Positions 8,110 through 16,380 of a stretch of 64,000 bases of DNA are shown here, one piece after another. A program made the translations under genes and the position numbers. Numbering within the stretch: the first letter of the stretch is position 1; every line of letters starts with the position of its first letter. The stretch spans positions 6,580-70,579 of the forward strand of contig NZ_JACHLI010000037.1 in the NCBI RefSeq assembly GCF_014204515.1, written 5' to 3'. The notes beneath the pieces were generated by a model. That model did not search any database. It saw only the letters and a list, made by a program, of their open reading frames with translations, and was not told the origin of the DNA. Source of the stretch: Pseudomonas nitroreducens (GTDB lineage Bacteria; Pseudomonadota; Gammaproteobacteria; Pseudomonadales; Pseudomonadaceae).

Positions 8110-8664
8110 TTATACGGGCTGTTGTTCCAGCCGTTGCCAGAGGGTTGGCAGGAATACTTCGGCGACCAGCACGCCCAGCCCGTCGCGGCTGAAGCAGGAG
8201 CGGCGACCCCAGAGGCGCTCGGCGCGTACTTCGGTCGGGAGGCTGGCGGCGGGGTAGCGGCAGACCTCGATGGGTCCGCGCTGGAAGGCGCGGTCGCTGA
8301 ACAGCAATTCGCCCAGGGAGCGCGTGCCCAGCAGGCGCAGGTCGAAGCCGGAGCCTTCCAGCGCCGAGCGCGCGGCCACGCTGCGGGCAAACACCCAGGG
8401 CGTGTCGTGGCCTTTCAGATAGACCTCGCGCACCCAGCCCTGGCTGCCATCGGCCACGCCCAGCGCGGCGCACTCGTCGGTACGCAGGCGGTGCCAGCCC
8501 TCGGCCAGCGGCTGCACGGCGAAGGCGCCGGCGGACAGCGCGGTCAGCCGGCGCGTCAGCGAACCCTCGTCGAACAGCCAGTCCACCACCTGGGCGGCGG
8601 GAGCGGGGTGCAACTGGGCGGCGGTGAGCCAGCGGGGCGGGTGGATCAGGGCGGCTTCGGGCAC
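8110..8664 (-). CDS. ubiC: Chorismate pyruvate-lyase UbiC
   Basis: UbiC splits chorismate into 4-hydroxybenzoate and pyruvate, the first committed step of ubiquinone synthesis. The core WLFDEGSLTRRLTALS near the start and the conserved WVREVYL and LGELLF segments match the family. The frame is open further upstream, but no ATG lies in a sensible position. GTG 8664 gives 184 residues, close to the family size, and is my choice. No clear Shine-Dalgarno precedes it, so the start is uncertain by some residues. It leads the ubiC-ubiA operon. Confidence 0.9.
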   Translation of the reverse strand: MPEAALIHPPRWLTAAQLHPAPAAQVVDWLFDEGSLTRRLTALSAGAFAVQPLAEGWHRLRTDECAALGVADGSQGWVREVYLKGHDTPWVFARSVAARSALEGSGFDLRLLGTRSLGELLFSDRAFQRGPIEVCRYPAASLPTEVRAERLWGRRSCFSRDGLGVLVAEVFLPTLWQRLEQQPV

Positions 8665-8883
8665 GGTTTCGACTGCGGTTGGCCAGGGACGCGGCAGCTT
8701 AACATGGCGGCTTTGCGGCTCCGATTGCGTTGTCCGCAACAGTGCCTTGCGCAATACCCCACCAAAGGTTTGGCCGGTCGCGCGCATTTTTCCAGGGGCT
8801 TGCACCGCACGCCCATCGCCAGTACAAAGCCGGACATTGGATGCACTGACGTCCAAGCGACAAGAACATGAGGGTGATAGCTG

Positions 8884-9051
8884 ATGAAGAAGTGGCAGTG
8901 CGTGGTTTGTGGCCTGATCTATGACGAGAAGCAGGGCTGGCCGGAAGAGGGCATCGCCGCCGGCACCCGCTGGGAAGACGTGCCGGAAGACTGGCTGTGC
9001 CCGGATTGCGGCGTCGGCAAGCTGGATTTCGAGATGATCGAGATCGGCTGA
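8884..9051 (+). CDS. rubA1: Rubredoxin 1
   Basis: A 55-residue rubredoxin, too small for common ORF cut-offs. The four iron ligands sit in CVVCG (C6, C9) and CPDCG (C39, C42). Rubredoxins pass single electrons; in Pseudomonas the pair RubA1/RubA2 with RubB carries electrons from NADH to the AlkB alkane hydroxylase. It shares 44 of 55 residues with the next gene, so the two arose by duplication. No alkane hydroxylase is in this window. The upstream 219 bases separate it from divergent ubiC. Confidence 0.95.
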   Translation: MKKWQCVVCGLIYDEKQGWPEEGIAAGTRWEDVPEDWLCPDCGVGKLDFEMIEIG

Positions 9052-9074
9052 TCGCGCCAGGATGGATTCTCGCG

Positions 9075-9096
9075 ACGGCGGCCTTCGGGCCGCCGT
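9075..9096 (+). terminator. Hairpin after rubA1
   Basis: A perfect 9-bp stem ACGGCGGCC / GGCCGCCGT closes a TTCG tetraloop, with only a short T stretch after it. It may attenuate between rubA1 and rubA2 or stabilise the rubA1 message. Confidence 0.5.
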
Positions 9097-9249
9097 TTGC
9101 GTTGCGGCGCCCGGCAGGCCCGCGCCTGACGGGTTAGACTGGAGGCGCGCCGGGTTGACCCTGCTGACGGAGCCCGGCGTCGCGCCCGCCGTTGGCCGGG
9201 GCGCGCCGATCCGTTAGCTTCACCGGGCAACCGCAGGAGGGCTTGGCCG

Positions 9250-9417
9250 ATGCGCAAATGGCAATGCGTGGTCTGTGGCTTCATCTACGACGAGGCACTG
9301 GGCCTGCCGGAAGAGGGCATCGCCCCCGGCACGCGCTGGGAAGACATCCCGGCGGACTGGGTCTGCCCGGATTGCGGCGTAGGAAAAATCGATTTCGAGA
9401 TGATCGAGATTTCCTGA
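9250..9417 (+). CDS. rubA2: Rubredoxin 2
   Basis: The second 55-residue rubredoxin. Iron ligands are again C6, C9, C39 and C42. It is about 80% identical to the upstream copy by direct count, with changes mostly at surface-like positions 16-19. AGGAGG lies at a normal distance before ATG 9250. It sits 73 bases ahead of rubB, the reductase that would reduce it. A GC hairpin (9444-9463) lies in that gap. Confidence 0.95.
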   Translation: MRKWQCVVCGFIYDEALGLPEEGIAPGTRWEDIPADWVCPDCGVGKIDFEMIEIS

Positions 9418-9490
9418 GACCAGCCGAACCGAACGAATTCATGCGGCGGCCCGAGGGCCGCCGTGCCGTCTTGAAGATGTGGAGAGAGCA

Positions 9491-10645
9491 ATGAGCGAGA
9501 ACGCACCGCTGGTGATCATCGGCACCGGCCTGGCCGGCTACAACCTTGCCCGCGAGTGGCGCAAGCTGGACAGCGACACGCCGCTGCTGCTGATCACCGC
9601 CGATGACGGCCGCTCCTACTCCAAGCCGATGCTCTCCACCGGCTTCTCCAAGGACAAGGACGCCGACGGCCTGGCCATGGCCGAGCCGGGCGCCATGGCC
9701 GACCAGCTCAAGGCGCGCATCCTCACCCACACCCGCGTCACCGGCATCGATCCGGGCCACCGGCGCATCTGGATCGGCGAGGAAGAAATCCATTACCGCG
9801 ACCTGGTGCTGGCCTGGGGCGCCGAGACCATCCGCGTCCCGGTCGAGGGTGATGCGCAGGACCTGATCTTCCCGATCAACGACCTGGAAGACTACGCGCG
9901 CTTCCGTAGCGCCGCCGCCGGCAAGCGCCGCGTGCTGCTGCTGGGCGCCGGCCTGATCGGCTGCGAGTTCGCCAACGACCTCTCCAGCGGCGGCTACCAG
10001 CTCGACGTGGTGGCGCCCTGCGAGCAGGTCATGCCCGGCCTGCTCCATCCGGCCGCCGCCCAGGCGGTGCAGCAGGGGCTGGAAGGCCTCGGCGTGCGCT
10101 TCCACCTCGGCCCGGTGCTCAACAGCCTGGTGCGTGCCGGCGACGGCCTGGAAGCGCATCTCTCCGACGGCCAGGTGATCCCCTGCGACCTGGTGGTTTC
10201 CGCTGTCGGCCTGCGCCCGCGCATCGACCTCGCCGCCGCCGCCGGCCTGGATATCAACCGCGGCGTAATGGTCAACCGCGAGCTGCGCACCTCCCACGCC
10301 AACATCTACGCCCTGGGCGACTGTGCCGAGGTCGACGGCCTCAACCTGCTCTACGTGATGCCGCTGATGTCCTGCGCCCGCGCGCTGGCGCAGACCCTGG
10401 CCGGCAAACCGACCCCGGTGGCCTATGGCGCCATGCCGGTTACCGTGAAGACCCCGGTGTGCCCGCTGGTGGTCTCGCCGCCGCCGCGCGGCAGCGACGG
10501 CGAATGGCAGGTGGAAGGCTCTGGCCCGGACCTCAAGGTGCTGTGCCGGGATACCGCCGGTCGATTGCTCGGCTATGCCCTGACGGGGGCCGCCGTGAGC
10601 GAAAAACTCTCCCTGAACAAGGAGTTGCCGGCCCTGCTGGCGTGA
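9491..10645 (+). CDS. rubB: NAD(P)H-dependent rubredoxin reductase RubB
   Basis: A 384-residue FAD oxidoreductase of the pyridine nucleotide-disulfide reductase fold. The N-terminal FAD motif is in IIGTGLAGYNLA, the NAD motif in LLLGAGLIGCEFA (about 147-160), and the second FAD-binding stretch in IYALGDCAEV. It transfers electrons from NADH to rubredoxin for alkane oxidation and possibly for oxygen defence. ATG 9491 follows GGAGAG at good spacing and gives 384 residues, the size I recall for the P. aeruginosa enzyme. It closes the rubA1-rubA2-rubB cluster. Confidence 0.95.
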   Translation: MSENAPLVIIGTGLAGYNLAREWRKLDSDTPLLLITADDGRSYSKPMLSTGFSKDKDADGLAMAEPGAMADQLKARILTHTRVTGIDPGHRRIWIGEEEIHYRDLVLAWGAETIRVPVEGDAQDLIFPINDLEDYARFRSAAAGKRRVLLLGAGLIGCEFANDLSSGGYQLDVVAPCEQVMPGLLHPAAAQAVQQGLEGLGVRFHLGPVLNSLVRAGDGLEAHLSDGQVIPCDLVVSAVGLRPRIDLAAAAGLDINRGVMVNRELRTSHANIYALGDCAEVDGLNLLYVMPLMSCARALAQTLAGKPTPVAYGAMPVTVKTPVCPLVVSPPPRGSDGEWQVEGSGPDLKVLCRDTAGRLLGYALTGAAVSEKLSLNKELPALLA

Positions 10646-10810
10646 CAGTCCTCGCCAATGGCGGATTTGCCTTGGGAATGTGCCCGCAAATTGTCAGACG
10701 ATACTGGCGTACCAGCTTTCGGCGTGCCATTCTCCCCCCGTCTGCCGCAGCCTAGAGCCTGTACGGCAAGCCTGCGGTGCCTTGGGCGCTGTTGGGAAGA
10801 CAGCACGGAC

Positions 10811-10824
10811 ACAACAACAACAAA
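10811..10824 (+). promoter_or_regulatory. Candidate Hfq/Crc CA motif in the hupA leader
   Basis: ACAACAACAACAAA lies 18 bases before the hupA start. It contains overlapping AAnAAnAA units, the sequence Hfq bound with Crc recognises on Pseudomonas mRNAs. Function is inferred from pattern and place only. Confidence 0.4.
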
Positions 10825-10841
10825 CCGTCAAAGAGGCATTT

Positions 10842-11114
10842 ATGCGTAAACCAGAACTCGCCGCCGCGATCGCCGAAAAGGCCGACCTCACCAAAGAACA
10901 AGCCAACAAGGTGCTGAACGCGCTGCTGGATGAAATCACTGGCGCGCTCAACCGCAAGGACAGCGTTACCCTTGTCGGTTTCGGTACCTTCGTTCAGCGC
11001 CACCGTGGCGCCCGTACCGGCAAGAACCCGCAAACCGGCCAGCCGGTCAAGATCAAAGCCAGCAACACCGTTGCCTTCAAACCGGGCAAAGCGCTCAAAG
11101 ACGCCGTCAACTGA
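10842..11114 (+). CDS. hupA: HU family DNA-binding protein
   Basis: A 90-residue nucleoid protein. The HU core is complete: helices at the N-terminus (KPELAAAIAEKADLTKEQAN), the GFGTF turn, and the DNA-gripping arm RTGKNPQTGQ with the intercalating Pro. It bends DNA nonspecifically and shapes the nucleoid. The gene is monocistronic with a 196-base upstream region and a GC hairpin after it. It could be named hupA or hupN by different schemes; the family is certain. Confidence 0.95.
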   Translation: MRKPELAAAIAEKADLTKEQANKVLNALLDEITGALNRKDSVTLVGFGTFVQRHRGARTGKNPQTGQPVKIKASNTVAFKPGKALKDAVN

Positions 11115-11124
11115 TCGCGTCAGG

Positions 11125-11147
11125 CCCGGAGCCAGAGCGGCTCCGGG
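11125..11147 (+). terminator. Hairpin after the HU gene
   Basis: A 9-bp stem CCCGGAGCC / GGCTCCGGG follows the stop by 10 bases. There is no strong T tract, so termination strength is uncertain. Confidence 0.5.
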
Positions 11148-11249
11148 TTGCCTCCTCCAGTTACACAATCCCTCCAAAAGACCGGATGTAGTCCCTTTTC
11201 AAAGTGGCTACAATGCGCAGACTTTTGTCTCGAACGTCGAGGTTTGTGC

Positions 11250-11651
11250 ATGAAATTCCGTCTACTCCTGTGGATGCTCGGTCGCTTGATGGCCAAGGCC
11301 AGCCGCGAAAACCCGGCATTCCAGAAGCAGCTCGAAGGCAAGGACCTGGTGTTCCAGCTCCACACCCTCGACGGCAAGGTTGCCCGCCACTACATCGTCA
11401 AGGACCTCAAGGTCAGTGCCCGTCGCGGCACCCATCCTGCGCCGGCCTTTGCGCTGGGCTTCAAGGATGGCGCCTACGGCTTCGCCACCATGACCTCGAA
11501 GAACCCGCAGCTGGCGTTCATGCAGGGCATCCAGAACAAGGACATCCAGATCCAGGGCAACCCCGGCCTGGTGATCTGGTTCCAGGGTCTGGTGAAGTAC
11601 CTCAAGCCGAAGAAGAAGGCCGCGCCGGGCAGCGACAAGAAAGCCGCCTGA
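11250..11651 (+). CDS. SCP2-like small protein of unknown function
   Basis: A 133-residue basic protein without a signal peptide. Its pattern (LVFQLHTLDGKVARHYIVKD, then AFALGFKDG, then a helix and IQIQGNPGLVIWFQGL) resembles the SCP-2 sterol-binding fold, in which a final GxP...LxxL helix closes a lipid pocket. The resemblance is by eye and would need a profile search. A Lys-rich tail ends the protein. It stands alone between the HU gene and a pair of bidirectional terminators. Corresponds in position to PA5347. Confidence 0.75.
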   Translation: MKFRLLLWMLGRLMAKASRENPAFQKQLEGKDLVFQLHTLDGKVARHYIVKDLKVSARRGTHPAPAFALGFKDGAYGFATMTSKNPQLAFMQGIQNKDIQIQGNPGLVIWFQGLVKYLKPKKKAAPGSDKKAA

Positions 11652-11671
11652 GGCACTTTTCGGCGCCCAGC

Positions 11672-11697
11672 AAAAAGGCCCCTGACGGGGCCTTTTT
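11672..11697. terminator. Bidirectional terminator 1 of a tandem pair
   Basis: Stem AAAAAGGCCCC / GGGGCCTTTTT with a 4-base loop. The A tract on the left and T tract on the right serve both strands. Confidence 0.9.
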
Positions 11698-11722
11698 CGT
11701 GTGATGGGAAAGCGAGCAAAGG

Positions 11723-11748
11723 AAAAGGCCCCTCGAAGGGGCCTTTTT
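11723..11748. terminator. Bidirectional terminator 2 of a tandem pair
   Basis: Stem AAAAGGCCCCT / AGGGGCCTTTT with a 3-base loop, only 25 bases from the first and nearly the same in stem sequence. It ends the minus-strand oxyR-recG-HDOD operon. Confidence 0.9.
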
Positions 11749-11783
11749 CTGGTTTGCATAGCGACGGCTTCAGCGTTGTACAT

Positions 11784-13190
11784 TCAATGCGACGGGTTGA
11801 ACTGGCTGGCCAGTTCGCGCAGCACCGCTTCGGCGTCGAGCACCTTGCGCACGGCGTCTTCGGCCTTCTCGCGGGGGATGTCCAGGCGGTCCAGCAGGTC
11901 CTGCGGGATGTCTGTCCCCGGGCCGCTGCCGATGCCGTGGTTACGCAGCAGTCGGGTCGCCAGGCACACCAGGTTGGCGTAGGCCGAGCAATCGCCGGCA
12001 TAGGAAGGGTCGTGCTGGAAGCGCAGCGCGGTGTAGATCTCTTCCGGCATGTCCCAGGTGCGCATCAGCCAGGCGCCGATCTGCTCGCGGGTGATACCCA
12101 GCAGGTGCTGCTCGACGAGGTTGTGCTCGACGTGCGGGTTCACCTCCAGATGCCGGCAGATCAGCGAGAAATGCGGCGGGAAGATGTGCGCCAGGACCAG
12201 GTAGCCGATGCTGTGCAGCAGGCCTCCCAGGTAGGTCAGGCCGGCTTCCGGACGTTCGGCGCGCGGCACGGCGCGGGTCAGGCCCTCGATCACCGCGGCG
12301 GTGTAGATCGCCTGGTGCCAGTAGGGCGTGGCGTGCTGCGGCTGGTCCTTGGGCAGGCTCAGGGTCTTGCCCAGAGCGAGGCCGAGGGCGAGGTTGATCA
12401 CCAGGTCGAAGCCCAGCACGCGGACGATGGCGTCTTCCACCGAGCGGATCTTGCCCGGCGCGGCGTAGTAGGGCGAGGCGGCCCAGCTGACGACTTGCGC
12501 GGCGAGCGCCGGGTCGGTTTCCACCACGCCTGTGATGTCGTCCACCGTGGCGTTGGGGTCGACGCGCAGCTTGATGATCTTCTGCGCGGTTTCCGGCAGC
12601 GGCGGAATCTCGATGGTTTCCTCGAGACGCTGCTGGATGCGGCGGGCGGTGAACGCCTGCACGGCCTGGGTGATTTCCTTGCGGTCGTCGTCCGGGCGGT
12701 CGAGGTTCGGTCGGATCGACTCCAGCCGTACGCCGAAGCGTGCGGCGCTGGCTTTTTCCAGCAGGCTGCGGAAGGACGCCGTGGGGATTTCCAGCAGCGT
12801 GCCCGCGGCGCCGGATTCGATCAGCAGCTGGGCTTCCTGCAGCAGGCGCTCGTCGTACAGGCAGGGCGAACTGGTCAGCGGCGGCAGCGCTGGCAGGCGG
12901 CCGAGCTGATGCTTGCCGAGCATGCGCTCCAGGCGGTCGGGCTTGACCGCCACCAGCTTGCGTCCGGTGAGCTCGGCCAGGCGGTTGAGGTCCAGCAGCT
13001 GGCTCTGCGGGAACAGCACCAGCAGGGTGCCGACGGCATCTTCCAGCAGGCTGGCCTGGACCCGGCGGGCAGCCGGCAGGGTGGTGGAATCGCTGACCTC
13101 GCGATAGGGGATTCCCAGCTTGTCGAGCAGCTGCAGGATGACCTCGGGGGCCTGCGAGGAGTCGGATGGGGCGCGTGCAAGGTCGCTCAT
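11784..13190 (-). CDS. YbaK-like domain fused to an HDOD domain
   Basis: A 468-residue protein. Residues about 15-150 look like a YbaK/aminoacyl-tRNA-deacylase fold (LGIPYREVS at the start, then EDAVGTLLVLFP, then VKPDRLERML). Residues about 190-390 are an HDOD domain (IEIPPLPETAQKIIKLRVDP, then ITGVVETDPALAAQVVSWA). HDOD proteins lack HD phosphohydrolase ligands and act as signalling scaffolds. The frame extends upstream, but ATG 13190 (MSDLARAP) is the start that avoids running into recG. It is the last gene after oxyR and recG. It corresponds in place to PA5346; function is unknown. Confidence 0.82.
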   Translation of the reverse strand: MSDLARAPSDSSQAPEVILQLLDKLGIPYREVSDSTTLPAARRVQASLLEDAVGTLLVLFPQSQLLDLNRLAELTGRKLVAVKPDRLERMLGKHQLGRLPALPPLTSSPCLYDERLLQEAQLLIESGAAGTLLEIPTASFRSLLEKASAARFGVRLESIRPNLDRPDDDRKEITQAVQAFTARRIQQRLEETIEIPPLPETAQKIIKLRVDPNATVDDITGVVETDPALAAQVVSWAASPYYAAPGKIRSVEDAIVRVLGFDLVINLALGLALGKTLSLPKDQPQHATPYWHQAIYTAAVIEGLTRAVPRAERPEAGLTYLGGLLHSIGYLVLAHIFPPHFSLICRHLEVNPHVEHNLVEQHLLGITREQIGAWLMRTWDMPEEIYTALRFQHDPSYAGDCSAYANLVCLATRLLRNHGIGSGPGTDIPQDLLDRLDIPREKAEDAVRKVLDAEAVLRELASQFNPSH

Positions 13191-13281
13191 GAATGTGATC
13201 CGGTTATCAACGGCTGGGTCGGAGTATAACCACGCAGTCAGCGTGACCGAGCGGTCAACTGATCGATGAGAGTGAAATACA

Positions 13282-15357
13282 TCACACTTGTCCGTATTGC
13301 TGTCCGTGTCGCAGCCAGCGTGCCAGCAGCGGGCTGACCGCTTGCGGCCAGTGCGCCAGCAGGGCCTGGGCGGCATCGCGCACCGCTGGCAGCAAGTCGG
13401 CGTCGCGCATCAGGTCGGCCACCTTGAACTGCAGCAGGCCGGTCTGGCGGGTGCCGAGCATTTCGCCGGGGCCGCGCAGTTCCAGGTCCTTCTCGGCGAT
13501 GACGAAGCCGTCGCAGGTCTCGCGCATGATCCCCAGGCGCTCGCGGCCGATCTGCGACAGCGGCGGGTGGTAGAGCAGCACGCAGTGGCTCGCCGCGCTG
13601 CCCCGGCCGACGCGGCCGCGCAACTGGTGCAATTGGGCGAGGCCAAGCCGCTCGGGGTTCTCGATGATCATCAGGCTGGAGTTGGGTACGTCCACGCCGA
13701 CCTCGATCACCGTGGTCGCCACCAGCAGTTGCAGCAGGCCTTCCTTGAAGGCTTCCATGACCACGGCCTTGTCCGCCGGCTTCATGCGCCCATGGATCAG
13801 GCCGACGCGCAGTTCACCCAGCGCCGAGGAGAGTTCCTCGTAGGTGGTCTCGGCGGCCTGGCAGGTCAGCTCTTCGGATTCCTCGATCAGCGTGCATACC
13901 CAGTACGCCTGGCGGCCTTCCGCGCAGGCGGCGCGCACCCGCTCGATCACTTCGATACGGCGGCTGTCGGCCACCAGCACGGTGTTCACCGGGGTACGGC
14001 CGGGCGGCAGCTCGTCGAGGATCGAGGTGTCGAGGTCGGCGTAGGCGCTCATCGCCAGGGTGCGTGGGATGGGCGTGGCGGTCATGATCAGCTGGTGCGG
14101 GCAGAGTCGGCCGTCCACGCCTTTCTGGCGCAGGGCGAGGCGCTGCTGCACGCCGAAGCGGTGCTGCTCGTCGATGATCACCAGGGCCAGGCGCTTGAAC
14201 TTCACCTCGTCCTGGAACAACGCGTGGGTGCCGACGATCATCGGTGCGCCGCCGGCGATCTGTTCCAGCGCGCTGGCGCGGGCCTTGCCCTTGAGCTTGC
14301 CGGCCAGCCAGGCGACTTCGATGCCCAGCGGCTGCAGCCACTTGGTGAAGTTGAGGAAGTGCTGCTCGGCGAGGATCTCGGTGGGCGCCATCAGCGCCAC
14401 CTGGTAGCCGGCTTCCAGCGCCTGCAGGGCGGCGAGGGCGGCGACCACGGTCTTGCCGGCGCCGACATCGCCCTGCACCAGGCGCAGCATGGGTTCGGGC
14501 TGCGCGAGGTCGTAGGCGATCTCCGCGCCGACCCGCTGCTGCGCGCCGGTGGGCTTGAAGCCGAGGTTCTTCAGGTACAGCGCCGGCAGCCGCTTGGCCG
14601 GCGGCAGTTGCGGCGCGGCCTGGGAGCGTACGCTCTCGCGCAGGCGTTGCAGCGACAACTGGTGGGTCAGCAGTTCCTCGAAAGCGAGACGGTGCTGTGC
14701 CCAGTGGCGGCCTTCGGCGAGCTCTTCGAGGTCAGCGTCCGGCGGCGGCCGGTGCAGGTAGCGGATGGCTTCGTCCAGCGGGCCCAGGCGGTAGTCGCGG
14801 GCCAGCTCCGCCGGCAGCCAGTCCGGCAGGCTCGACGGGCCCAGGCGCGCCAGGGTCTGCTCGCTGAGCTGGCGCAGGCGCTGCTGGGTGAGGCCTTCGG
14901 TGGTCGGGTAGATCGGCGTCAGCGTCTGTTCCACCGGGGCTGCGGCAGCGTCGGTGAGCGAGCGGTATTCGGGGTGGTAGATCTCAAGACCGGACGCGCC
15001 GGGGCGTGCTTCGCCGTAGCAGCGCAGGTGCGTGCCGCGCTTGAGGTTTTCCTTCTGCGCCTGGCTGAAATGGTAGAAGCGCAGGCTCAGGGTGCCGGTG
15101 CCGTCCTGCAGGCGCACCAGCAGACTGCGACGCTTGCCCATCACCACGTCGGCGCCGGAGACCACGCCTTCGACCACCGCATCCTGCCCCGGGCGCAGCG
15201 CGCCGATGGGGGTGATGCGGGTGCGGTCCTGGTAGCGCAGCGGCAGGTGGAAGAGGATGTCCTGGAGGTTCTCCAGGCCGACCTTCGCCAGTTTCTCTTC
15301 CAGCGCGGCGCCCACGCCCTTGAGCGCGGTGACCGGGACGTTCGACAGATCGGTCAT
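13282..15357 (-). CDS. recG: ATP-dependent DNA helicase RecG
   Basis: A 691-residue helicase that remodels stalled replication forks and branch-migrates junctions. The N-terminal wedge/OB domain carries VVEGVVSGADVVMGKRRSLL. The motor domains show Walker A GDVGAGKT (about 295-303), the DEQH box (about 393) and motif III TATPIPRTLA. The C-terminal TRG region (GRVGRGSAASHC, later RGPGEMLGTRQ) is complete. Its ATG overlaps the oxyR stop by 4 bases (ATGA), so the two are translationally coupled. Length fits the family. Confidence 0.97.
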   Translation of the reverse strand: MTDLSNVPVTALKGVGAALEEKLAKVGLENLQDILFHLPLRYQDRTRITPIGALRPGQDAVVEGVVSGADVVMGKRRSLLVRLQDGTGTLSLRFYHFSQAQKENLKRGTHLRCYGEARPGASGLEIYHPEYRSLTDAAAAPVEQTLTPIYPTTEGLTQQRLRQLSEQTLARLGPSSLPDWLPAELARDYRLGPLDEAIRYLHRPPPDADLEELAEGRHWAQHRLAFEELLTHQLSLQRLRESVRSQAAPQLPPAKRLPALYLKNLGFKPTGAQQRVGAEIAYDLAQPEPMLRLVQGDVGAGKTVVAALAALQALEAGYQVALMAPTEILAEQHFLNFTKWLQPLGIEVAWLAGKLKGKARASALEQIAGGAPMIVGTHALFQDEVKFKRLALVIIDEQHRFGVQQRLALRQKGVDGRLCPHQLIMTATPIPRTLAMSAYADLDTSILDELPPGRTPVNTVLVADSRRIEVIERVRAACAEGRQAYWVCTLIEESEELTCQAAETTYEELSSALGELRVGLIHGRMKPADKAVVMEAFKEGLLQLLVATTVIEVGVDVPNSSLMIIENPERLGLAQLHQLRGRVGRGSAASHCVLLYHPPLSQIGRERLGIMRETCDGFVIAEKDLELRGPGEMLGTRQTGLLQFKVADLMRDADLLPAVRDAAQALLAHWPQAVSPLLARWLRHGQQYGQV

Positions 15358-16286
15358 GCCGGCTCGGCTTCACCCTTGACGGTCGGCTTGGCGACCGAAC
15401 ACAGGCGGATCGAGTCGGCCAGCACCTCGATGGCGCGCGGCCGCGGGAAGCTGGCGCGCCAGGCGATGGCGACGGTACGCATGGGTACTGGCGCGCTGAA
15501 CGGGCGCACTTCCAGCACGCCCGGCGCGTAGTGATGGCTGTCCACCGCGGAGAACGGCAGCACCGATACGCCCAGGCCCGAGGCAACCATGTGGCGGATG
15601 GTTTCCAGCGAGCTGGATTCCACCGTGGTGTGCTTGTTCTCGCCGCCCTTGTGAGTGGTCGGGCAGGCTTCCAGGACCTGGTCGCGGAAGCAGTGGCCTT
15701 CGCCGAGCAGCAGCAGGCTCTTGTCGTTGAGCAGCTCCGGGTCGATGGTCTTCTTCGCGGTCCACTGATGGTCCGCCGGCATCAGGACGTAGAAGGGCTC
15801 GTCGAACAGCTGCAGGGTCAGCACGTCGGCTTCCTGGAACGGCAGGGCGATGATGATCGCGTCCAGCTCGCCGGTGCGCAGCTTGTCGCGCAGGATGTGG
15901 GTGAAGTTTTCCTCGATGTACAGCGGCATCTGCGGGGCGACCCGGTGCAGCTGCGGGATCAGGTGCGGGAACAGGTACGGGCCGATGGTGTAGATGGCGC
16001 CGACCTTGAGCGGCGAGGTCAGCTGGTTCTTGCCGGCCTGGGCCAGTTCACGGATGCCCTGGGCCTGCTCCAGCACCTTCTGCGCCTGCGCCACGATGCC
16101 TTCGCCGACCGGGGTCAGGCGCACCGCACTCTTGCTGCGTTCGAAGATCAGTACGCCGAGTTCGTCTTCCAGCTTCTTCACGCCCACCGACAGGGTTGGC
16201 TGGCTGACGTGGCAGCGCTCCGCGGCGCGGCCGAAGTGTTGCTCCTGGGCAAGCGTGACGATGTAGCGCAGTTCGGTCAGGGTCAT
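15354..16286 (-). CDS. oxyR: Hydrogen peroxide-sensing LysR-type regulator OxyR
   Basis: A 310-residue LysR regulator. The N-terminal winged helix-turn-helix is FGRAAERCHVSQPTLSVGVKKLE. The redox cysteines fall at C199 and C208 (GHCFRDQVLEAC), the same numbers as in E. coli OxyR, and form the activating disulfide on peroxide exposure. It induces catalase, AhpCF and related defences. ATG 16286 (MTLTELRY) is chosen over an upstream in-frame start because it matches the family N-terminus. It leads the oxyR-recG-HDOD operon. Confidence 0.97.
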   Translation of the reverse strand: MTLTELRYIVTLAQEQHFGRAAERCHVSQPTLSVGVKKLEDELGVLIFERSKSAVRLTPVGEGIVAQAQKVLEQAQGIRELAQAGKNQLTSPLKVGAIYTIGPYLFPHLIPQLHRVAPQMPLYIEENFTHILRDKLRTGELDAIIIALPFQEADVLTLQLFDEPFYVLMPADHQWTAKKTIDPELLNDKSLLLLGEGHCFRDQVLEACPTTHKGGENKHTTVESSSLETIRHMVASGLGVSVLPFSAVDSHHYAPGVLEVRPFSAPVPMRTVAIAWRASFPRPRAIEVLADSIRLCSVAKPTVKGEAEPA

Positions 16287-16380
16287 GGCAGGGAATCCGT
16301 TGAGGTGGCCCAAGCATAGCGGCTGCACCGCCGCGAACCAACCGCGCTAAACTGCCGAGCTTTGATTCGCGGAGCCAAGC

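Noticed and set aside
13288..15531. 747-residue open frame on the plus strand across recG
   Set aside because: Antisense shadow of recG caused by codon bias; composition is Gln/Ala/Val-rich with no motif or ribosome site.
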